Of a stretch of 12,877 nucleotides of DNA, positions 5,606-10,631 are shown piece after piece. The notes beneath the pieces are model-generated. The model saw nothing but the letters and a program-made list of their open reading frames with translations. It made no database searches and had not been told where the DNA came from. The position numbers were made by a program, and so were the translations under genes. The stretch is from Patescibacteria group bacterium (lineage in GTDB: Bacteria; Patescibacteriota; Minisyncoccia; Phycocordibacterales; UBA12088): positions 1 to 12,877 of the forward strand of contig WFWM01000047.1 in NCBI GenBank assembly GCA_015491145.1, given 5' to 3'. The stretch's first letter is position 1; each line of letters opens with the position of its first letter.

Positions 5606-6541
5606 ATGGAGGAAGACCGAAAGGGGGCGTCCAGCGGCCGATGGTGCTTCCTTCTTTTCACCCCGGTGAGAGTCGTGCTGGGAAGTGCGGTGATTCTCCT
5701 TGAAGCAGCCGGTCTCCTCCTGTTTCTGCACTCTTCGTTTGAAGCGCCAACGGTAGCGCTTCCTCTGGCCTTAAAGGGGTTGGCGATTCTCTTTCTCGGG
5801 ATTCTCGCCTTCTTTGGATTGTTCATTGCACTCCTCCATTGCCATGCTCCCCATTCCTTCTTTTCCCTGCGCCGCCCGTCCCATCAATACTTCCAAAGCC
5901 TTGTTCCCAACGAATCGCTCAATGTCTCTTTTTCGTTGGGAGAAGCATTTCTCATTGGCGGATGGCACGTGCTCATTTGCGTACTCTTCTACCTTCGCAT
6001 TGACGCTTTGGGCAAAACCCCTCCGGAGATACTCATTATATTCGGAGCGGGCGCCTTCTTTCTGAGCGGGGTGGTCGCTGCGATATTCCTCTTCTACGCG
6101 CTGCAGATTCCTATGCTCTGGCTGCGATTTCGATGGAATGGAAGTGGAGAGGCACAAAAGAAGGCGGCGGTTCTCAGGGAAATAGCGGGCTGGAAGAAGC
6201 GACACCTTGCTATTACAGGCGTCCTTGTGTTTGCGGCGACTGCCATCCTCACTGCGCTCCAACCCATCATCACATCCCATCTCCTCAAGAAAGGTATCTT
6301 TACCTCAGAGGAACTCGCAGTCATCATGAACGATCCATCCCAAGAGCATGCCGGCTGTTACCTCGTTGCACGCACCAAAATCGAACAGTTTGTGCTCAAG
6401 CGTCGTCTTTTGTCAGCCTCTTCGACGATCTTCCACAGGCTCCTCTTCTATCGCAGCCAACCTCCATTCCCACTTTCCGTGCGATGCTTTTCCATTCCCT
6501 TCGCTCCTGTGTGGGAATTGCTCCTATCCTTTTTCGTGTAA
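5606..6541 (+). CDS. Unrecognised polytopic membrane protein
   Basis: 311 residues; I do not recognise the family. Likely membrane helices lie near residues 21-41, 57-77, 118-134, 145-172 and 204-224, with a His/Arg-rich loop after helix 2 (HCHAPHSFF, RRPSHQYFQSL, about 78-100) and a basic cytoplasmic-looking stretch near 185-202. The last ~75 residues (from about 237) are less clearly membrane-like, with a Ser/Phe/Pro-rich end; the final TAA is shared with the predicted promoter of the protease gene. The ATG at 5606 comes 13 bases after the tRNA end with no ribosome binding motif, so the gene may be read through from the tRNA promoter or have its own undetected one. A frame error near the C-terminus was considered, but no alternative frame gives recognisable sequence. 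No function is proposed. Confidence 0.65.
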   Translation: MEEDRKGASSGRWCFLLFTPVRVVLGSAVILLEAAGLLLFLHSSFEAPTVALPLALKGLAILFLGILAFFGLFIALLHCHAPHSFFSLRRPSHQYFQSLVPNESLNVSFSLGEAFLIGGWHVLICVLFYLRIDALGKTPPEILIIFGAGAFFLSGVVAAIFLFYALQIPMLWLRFRWNGSGEAQKKAAVLREIAGWKKRHLAITGVLVFAATAILTALQPIITSHLLKKGIFTSEELAVIMNDPSQEHAGCYLVARTKIEQFVLKRRLLSASSTIFHRLLFYRSQPPFPLSVRCFSIPFAPVWELLLSFFV

Positions 6542-6544
6542 AAT
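6539..6544 (+). promoter_or_regulatory. Predicted -10 element upstream of the HtrA-like gene
   Basis: TAAAAT, five of six matches to TATAAT, lies eleven bases before the protease ATG (6556) and overlaps the stop codon of the preceding membrane protein. TG precedes it directly (6537-6538) rather than with the usual one-base gap. The -35 region is weak (TTGCTC at 6518-6523, spacing 15). The predicted leader is only a few bases long, and there is no Shine-Dalgarno sequence. Confidence 0.45.
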
Positions 6545-6555
6545 AAGCAGCGTGT

Positions 6556-7875
6556 ATGGAAGCGCCATTTCCCTTTGAGGAGAAGAGGTCTCACGGAAGT
6601 GAAGAGCACTTTCCGTCTCTCGGGTCAGATGCCCATCCGGCGCAGGAAGGGAAAGAGGGAGATTTCCTCTGCCGCTCTATTGGAGCCATGGTTGCGGTGA
6701 GCGTGGGGGTGTGGCTTGCTGCAATGGCACTCTTTGGGGCGGCAGTCCGTTTCTATCCGCCTCTTCTCTCATGGGTGTTTGGAACCAAGGGGCAGGCTTT
6801 GCAATCTTCATACGTTTCGCAACCCGCGCTGCTTCCTCCTGTGTCCGCTTCTTCTACTCCCCACGAAGCTCAAATCGTTGCGGTGGTGCAGCACGCGCTC
6901 CCAGCTGTGGTGAGCGTCATAGGGGAAACAAAGGAGGACGAGAATGCCCTGCCATCCACGCCGCTTCCTTTTCCTTTTCTGCCATATCCTCCCTCTATCA
7001 AAGAGGGGTCGGGGTTTTTCGTTGGTGTGCGAAATGGAAAAGGGATCATTCTCACGAATCGCCATGTCGTCGATGAGGAGCAGGCCTCCTACACGGTGAT
7101 TACGAGCACCAGTGAGCGAGTGGAGGTAACACGGATTTGGCGTGACCCCTTCTTAGATTTGGCGTTTCTTGAAGTGCCTGTTGCGCCACCAGCGACGCTT
7201 TCCCTCGGCTCCAGTGAGCAGTTGCAGCTGGGGCAGACAGTCGTTGCTATTGGCAATGCGCTCGGGAGGTTTACGAATTCTGTGTCTGTTGGCGTGCTGT
7301 CTGGAAAGGGAAGGTCGCTCGTTGCAAGCGGGGAGTGGAAAGCGGAGATGTTGGAAGCCGCGCTGCAAACCGATGCCGCCATTAACCCGGGAAATTCCGG
7401 AGGCCCGCTTCTCGACCTCACGGGGAAGGTAGTGGGTATCAACGTTGCGGTTGCATCGGGCGCGCAGAACATCGGATTTGCCATCCCTGCAGAAATGGCC
7501 GCACCGGCCTTGCATAGCATCCTCCAAGAGGGGGAAATTGTGAGACCTTGGCTTGGTGTCCGCTATCGGATGATTACTCCTGAGCTCGTGGAAGCCAACA
7601 ACCTTCCCGTGAAGGAAGGGGCGCTCATTATTCGGGGGGCAACACCAAAGGATCTCGCCGTGATTCCGGGATCCCCTGCTGATAAGGCGGGTATTGAGGA
7701 GAACGACATCATCAGGAAGGTGAATGGTATTCCGGTGACCCGGTCTTCTCCCCTCGGATTTCTCATCCGTAGGTTTGCGCCCGGCGATACGATTACGCTC
7801 GAACTGCTCCACGATGGAAAGCAGAGAACGGTGCAGGTCACGCTCGAGAAGGCACCAACCTCACTAGCAAAATAG
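6556..7875 (+). CDS. HtrA/DegP-like serine protease, membrane-anchored, one PDZ domain
   Basis: 439-residue trypsin-fold protease of the HtrA (S1C) family, which degrades or refolds damaged proteins at the cell envelope. A polar cytoplasmic N-terminus (1-40) precedes a single membrane helix (about 41-65), so the protease domain faces outside. A Ser/Pro-rich linker follows. The catalytic triad is complete: His170 in LTNRHVVD, Asp201 in DLAFLEV, and Ser281 in NPGNSGGPL. QTDAAINPGNSGG and IGFAIPAE are typical of the family. The C-terminal PDZ domain spans about 336-430 (WLGVRYRMI, GSPADKAGIEENDIIRKVNG). There is one PDZ domain, as in DegS or many Gram-positive and CPR homologues, against two in DegP. 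It leads a close-packed set with the exchanger, truB and the glycosylase (gap to the exchanger 22 bases). A predicted -10 box lies eleven bases upstream. Confidence 0.95.
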   Translation: MEAPFPFEEKRSHGSEEHFPSLGSDAHPAQEGKEGDFLCRSIGAMVAVSVGVWLAAMALFGAAVRFYPPLLSWVFGTKGQALQSSYVSQPALLPPVSASSTPHEAQIVAVVQHALPAVVSVIGETKEDENALPSTPLPFPFLPYPPSIKEGSGFFVGVRNGKGIILTNRHVVDEEQASYTVITSTSERVEVTRIWRDPFLDLAFLEVPVAPPATLSLGSSEQLQLGQTVVAIGNALGRFTNSVSVGVLSGKGRSLVASGEWKAEMLEAALQTDAAINPGNSGGPLLDLTGKVVGINVAVASGAQNIGFAIPAEMAAPALHSILQEGEIVRPWLGVRYRMITPELVEANNLPVKEGALIIRGATPKDLAVIPGSPADKAGIEENDIIRKVNGIPVTRSSPLGFLIRRFAPGDTITLELLHDGKQRTVQVTLEKAPTSLAK

Positions 7876-7897
7876 CGGATTCTCGATCGTTGCGAGT

Positions 7898-8863
7898 ATG
7901 GGAAGCACCGTCCTGCTCCTTGGATTCCTCGCGTTATTTCTCGGCTTACTCGTGAAGGGAGCGGATCTCTTCGTAGAGAATGCGAAGCGAATTGGGCTCG
8001 CATTCGGATTGACGCCTTTCGTGGTGGGGGTGCTCATCGTTGGGGTTGGCACCTCGTTGCCGGAACTTGCAACGAGTTTTGCGGGTTTGTGGGCAGGAGA
8101 GGGAGGTGTGATCCTTGGTAACGCTATCGGCTCCAATATCACGAACATTCTCCTCATTGTGGGCGTTCTTGGCGCACTCTCACACGCGCTCCGCATTGGG
8201 GCAATGACGATGAAGCATGAGCTCATCATCTTTGCTGTTGCGACGAGCCACTTCACCGCTATTGCGCTTGATGGCACCATTGACCGGCTGGAGGGTATTC
8301 TGCTTTTCGGCACCTACCTTGCCTACCTTGCCTACCAAATTTTTGAGGGCGGGGAAGAGTCGACGAGTCAAGGGACGAGGCGCGGGGGCCGTCTCCAAAG
8401 GCGATCGCTCAGGTCCCTTGCGGCTCCACTCCTGCTTGCAGGAATCGGGCTTGCTGCGGTCATCGTGGGAGCGCGCGGCACGGTGATGGTGGTGCAGCAC
8501 CTCGCATCGTTGTGGGGGGTCGCCACTACCATTGTTTCCCTGAGCATCGTTGCCCTCGGCACCTCTCTTCCAGAGCTTGCCGTCTCACTTGGGGCATTCT
8601 GGCGGGGCGATACCGATGTGGCGGTAGGCAACATCTTCGGCTCAAATGCGTTCAATCTTCTTGTCGCTGCAGGCGCTCCTGCTATCATGGTCCCCTTCGG
8701 TGTCCCTCAGCAAGACATAGTGTTTCCACTCATCGTGCTTGCGGGAGCATCGTTTATCCTCTTTGTAAGCGGGCTTGCCCGTTCTATCAACCGTTGGGAA
8801 GGCATTATGTTTCTCCTCTTCTACATCTTTTTCGTAGCGAAATTGTTCCTCCGGGTTTCCTGA
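7898..8863 (+). CDS. CaCA-family Na+/Ca2+ exchanger (YrbG-like)
   Basis: 321-residue membrane antiporter of the Ca2+:cation antiporter family, expected to export calcium in exchange for sodium (with or without potassium). It has the internal two-fold repeat of the family. The alpha-1 motif is GVGTSLPELATS (49-60, Glu56) followed by GNAIGSNITNILL, and the alpha-2 motif is ALGTSLPELAVS with Glu226, followed by VGNIFGSNAFNLL. The two acidic residues are the expected Ca2+ ligands. About ten membrane helices are split by a basic, Ser/Gly/Arg-rich central loop (about 150-172). The length is that of YrbG-type bacterial members (about 320). The ATG at 7898 is 22 bases after the protease stop, with no ribosome motif; seven bases separate its TGA from truB. 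Co-location with the protease and, further on, a P-type ATPase suggests attention to cation balance and envelope stress, but that link is inferred. Confidence 0.95.
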   Translation: MGSTVLLLGFLALFLGLLVKGADLFVENAKRIGLAFGLTPFVVGVLIVGVGTSLPELATSFAGLWAGEGGVILGNAIGSNITNILLIVGVLGALSHALRIGAMTMKHELIIFAVATSHFTAIALDGTIDRLEGILLFGTYLAYLAYQIFEGGEESTSQGTRRGGRLQRRSLRSLAAPLLLAGIGLAAVIVGARGTVMVVQHLASLWGVATTIVSLSIVALGTSLPELAVSLGAFWRGDTDVAVGNIFGSNAFNLLVAAGAPAIMVPFGVPQQDIVFPLIVLAGASFILFVSGLARSINRWEGIMFLLFYIFFVAKLFLRVS

Positions 8864-8870
8864 TCAGCTT

Positions 8871-9566
8871 ATGGCTTCGGTGCCTCTTCCTGATCTGCCG
8901 CCTCACATCTACCTGCTCAAGAAGCCGTCGGGGATATCGTCGCGGCGCGCTGCCGAACAGCTCGCTCGTTTGCAAGGGAAACAGAAGGCAGGGCATGCGG
9001 GGACCCTCGACGTGCTCGCTGAAGGGCTCCTCATTGTCGGCGTTGGTGAAGGGACGAAGGCGCTGCGTCATTTCGTGGGTCTTCCCAAGACTTACGAAGC
9101 GGTGGTCTGCCTTGGCCGTAGTACAACAACGGATGACCGAGAGGGAGCGGTGGAGGAAGAAGCTGATGCACGTTACCTTACCTATGAGCAGGTTGCAGAG
9201 GTAGTGCGAGCGATGGTGGGACCATTGTCTCTTCCGGTCCCTCGTTGGAGTGCGGTTCGAGTTGGGGGAAAGCGACTCTACCATCTTGCGCGGCAGGGGA
9301 AGGATTCTCTCACCCCTCCCTTACGACAGATGGAGGTCCATGAAGCGACACTCGTGGCATTTGACCCTACTCCTCACCCGGATGCTCCTCATTTGCGACA
9401 CGCGCACATTGTGTGGCATGTTGCTTCCGGAACCTACATCCGATCCCTCGCGAGAGAATTGGGACGACGGCTCGGTGTCCCTGCGAGCCTCTGTTGGTTG
9501 CAGCGCACCGCAATTGGCCCCTACAACATCAAGGATCCGCGGGTTGTGACTATCTCAACCTTCTGA
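8871..9566 (+). CDS. truB: tRNA pseudouridine(55) synthase TruB
   Basis: 231-residue enzyme that converts uridine 55 in the T loop of tRNAs to pseudouridine. The catalytic motif is GHAGTLDVLAEGLLIV, with the nucleophile Asp47 (E. coli motif GALDPLATG). Other family landmarks are KKPSGISS near residue 17, KTYEA with Tyr75 that stacks on the flipped base, VPRWSAVRVGGKRLYHLARQG, and SGTYIRSLARELG with Arg191 equivalent to the conserved arginine. The protein is shorter than E. coli TruB (about 314), lacking the C-terminal PUA-like extension, as in other short bacterial TruB forms. The usual PxYSAxK has Trp in place of Tyr and Arg in place of Lys. It starts seven bases after the exchanger and ends two bases before the glycosylase start, without a visible ribosome binding site. 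It is apart from its common rbfA/infB neighbours. Confidence 0.95.
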   Translation: MASVPLPDLPPHIYLLKKPSGISSRRAAEQLARLQGKQKAGHAGTLDVLAEGLLIVGVGEGTKALRHFVGLPKTYEAVVCLGRSTTTDDREGAVEEEADARYLTYEQVAEVVRAMVGPLSLPVPRWSAVRVGGKRLYHLARQGKDSLTPPLRQMEVHEATLVAFDPTPHPDAPHLRHAHIVWHVASGTYIRSLARELGRRLGVPASLCWLQRTAIGPYNIKDPRVVTISTF

Positions 9567-9568
9567 TT

Positions 9569-10198
9569 ATGGAATACCCCTCGTTTCTTGAGCCCCTCCC
9601 CCTCACTTGGTTTCGGCGAGATGCGGCGGCTATCGCTCCCCAACTGGTGGGCCGCTGCGTCGTGGTACGGCGGGACGGTAGGCTCTTTGTCGATATGATT
9701 ACGGAAACTGAGGCATACCTTGGGCCGGAGGATGCAGCGAGCCATGCCCGGTTTGGCCCCACCCCTCGCGCCCGTGTGATGTTTGACACGATCGGCCACT
9801 GGTACCTCTACTTTATCTACGGAATGCACACGCTCGCGAATATCACTTGCAACAGTAAGGGTGCGGGAGCTGTGCTACTGCGTGGCATTGCCTCGACACA
9901 AGGGCCGGGAAGAGTCGTACGCCAGCTCGGGCTCACCCTGTCTTCCCTCAACGGGAAACCTGCCGTGCCGGGGACAGGAGTGTGGATCACGAAGCGGCGA
10001 TTCCGCCCAGCGCGAACCGTCGCACTGCCACGCGTCGGTATTGCCTATGCGGCTGACCCTTGGCGGGAAGCGCCTCTTCGCTTTGTGGGTCGGTGGAAGG
10101 GGGAACCTACTCGTTCGCTTGCAGCTCTGCTGCAACGATACGGCGCACCAAGGATCCATCTGCTTGGCCACCAGCCGCTTGCATCACGAGGCCGATAA
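9569..10198 (+). CDS. DNA-3-methyladenine glycosylase, AAG/MPG family
   Basis: 209-residue base-excision repair enzyme that removes alkylated purines such as 3-methyladenine. The active site is clear: MITETEAYLGPEDAASHARFGPTPR contains Glu48 (human Glu125), Tyr50 (Tyr127) and His59 (His136). WYLYFIYGMH (78-87) holds the intercalating-tyrosine segment, and GAVLLRGI follows. RVGIAYAADPWREAPLRF near residue 150-172 matches the family's last core motif. After PLRF the usual short ending is replaced by a basic tail of about 35 residues. Nearly all of that tail is encoded opposite the YqeY gene, with which it overlaps tail to tail by 92 bases. The ATG at 9569 is two bases after the truB stop; the longer frame reaching back to 9413 lies inside truB and shows no family sequence. 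Assigned to the same transcription unit as truB. Confidence 0.93.
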   Translation: MEYPSFLEPLPLTWFRRDAAAIAPQLVGRCVVVRRDGRLFVDMITETEAYLGPEDAASHARFGPTPRARVMFDTIGHWYLYFIYGMHTLANITCNSKGAGAVLLRGIASTQGPGRVVRQLGLTLSSLNGKPAVPGTGVWITKRRFRPARTVALPRVGIAYAADPWREAPLRFVGRWKGEPTRSLAALLQRYGAPRIHLLGHQPLASRGR

Positions 10199-10580
10199 GT
10201 TGCCCTTCAGAGGCATCCGGATGCTCCTTCCTTGCCTGTGCGACGAGTTGCCGGATCGCCGCCTCATCGAGCATTGGAGGGAGGAAAGAGGCGATGACGG
10301 CAGCCTCTTCCCGTTCCTGCTGCGCAAGGTCGTCTCTTCCCCCTTTCTCATAGAGCGTGCACGCTTCCTCTCGCTGCTTGAGGAGACGCCGGAGCACCCG
10401 ATACGCTTCCTCAAGACGCAGAGGGCTCTCAGGAGTCCTCCCAAGCGCGACCGCTTCATTCGTGAAGGCAGCAAGGATGCCTTTCAGCGCCGTTGCCTTC
10501 CGTACATCACGGCTGCGCATCGCTTCCTTCAATTCGGTTCGAACGCGTTGGAGCAGGGTAGAGAAGCTATCCTCACTCAT
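10107..10580 (-). CDS. GatB/YqeY-domain protein
   Basis: 157-residue protein with the GatB/YqeY fold, homologous to the tRNA-interacting C-terminal domain of aspartyl/glutamyl-tRNA amidotransferase subunit B; the free-standing form has no firmly assigned biochemical role. Family features are the N-terminal helix LKEAMRSRDVRKATALKGILAA, RRLLKQREEACTLYEKGGRDDLAQQEREEAAVIASFLPPML, and a C-terminal helical part ending QAAGGQADGSLVRRIVAAEL, where the G(R/Q)ADGxxV motif is the signature. Length is typical (about 150). The ATG at 10580 is chosen because it matches the family's N-terminus and has an extended -10 box six bases upstream on the minus strand; the longer frame to 10661 adds unrelated residues. 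It is the only minus-strand gene here. It is convergent with the glycosylase (92-base overlap) and divergent from the ATPase. Confidence 0.92.
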   Translation of the reverse strand: MSEDSFSTLLQRVRTELKEAMRSRDVRKATALKGILAAFTNEAVALGRTPESPLRLEEAYRVLRRLLKQREEACTLYEKGGRDDLAQQEREEAAVIASFLPPMLDEAAIRQLVAQARKEHPDASEGQLIGLVMQAAGGQADGSLVRRIVAAELQANE

Positions 10581-10586
10581 AGCAGT

Positions 10587-10592
10587 ATCGTA
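10587..10592 (-). promoter_or_regulatory. Predicted extended -10 of the YqeY gene
   Basis: Read on the minus strand, TGCTACGAT gives the -10 hexamer TACGAT with TG one base upstream (10594-10595). Only six bases separate it from the YqeY ATG at 10580, so transcription should begin at or next to the start codon (leaderless). Its -35 region would fall around 10610-10615, inside the ATPase promoter. The arrangement mirrors the one before the gene at 2080. Confidence 0.5.
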
Positions 10593-10606
10593 GCACCTCT
10601 GTGCTA
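10591..10606. repeat. Perfect inverted repeat between divergent promoters
   Basis: TAGCAC (10591-10596) and GTGCTA (10601-10606) are perfect inverted copies separated by CTCT. Each arm contributes the TGCTA part of one extended -10 box, so the dyad straddles both divergent promoters. It may be an operator for a dimeric regulator, or simply the result of two similar -10 boxes facing opposite ways. Confidence 0.6.
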
Positions 10607-10610
10607 TACT
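10605..10610 (+). promoter_or_regulatory. Predicted extended -10 of the P-type ATPase gene
   Basis: TGCTATACT gives the hexamer TATACT (five of six consensus matches) with TG one base upstream (10602-10603). This is the best -10 box in the window. The ATPase ATG (10632) is 21 bases downstream, so a leader of about 15 bases is expected, with no Shine-Dalgarno motif. The -35 position overlaps the -10 box of the minus-strand promoter, so the two promoters probably compete. Confidence 0.6.
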
Positions 10611-10631
10611 TGCCACCATCATCGCCCTGCT

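Noticed and set aside
6330..6541. Frameshift in the C-terminal quarter of the membrane protein at 5606
   Set aside because: Other frames across this stretch give no recognisable continuation or better membrane pattern, so there is no positive evidence of a frame error.
8314..8336. Short tandem repeat CTACCTTGC x2 plus a partial copy
   Set aside because: It encodes the repeated Tyr-Leu-Ala of an exchanger membrane helix; too short and coding to be a separate element.
8512..9204. 230-residue + strand frame spanning the exchanger end and the truB start
   Set aside because: It overlaps the alpha-2 motif of the exchanger and the catalytic motif of TruB in another frame and has an Arg/Cys-rich, motif-free translation.
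9413..9568. N-terminal extension of the glycosylase into truB
   Set aside because: The added 52 residues are a shifted reading of truB with no glycosylase similarity; the ATG at 9569 starts just before the family core.
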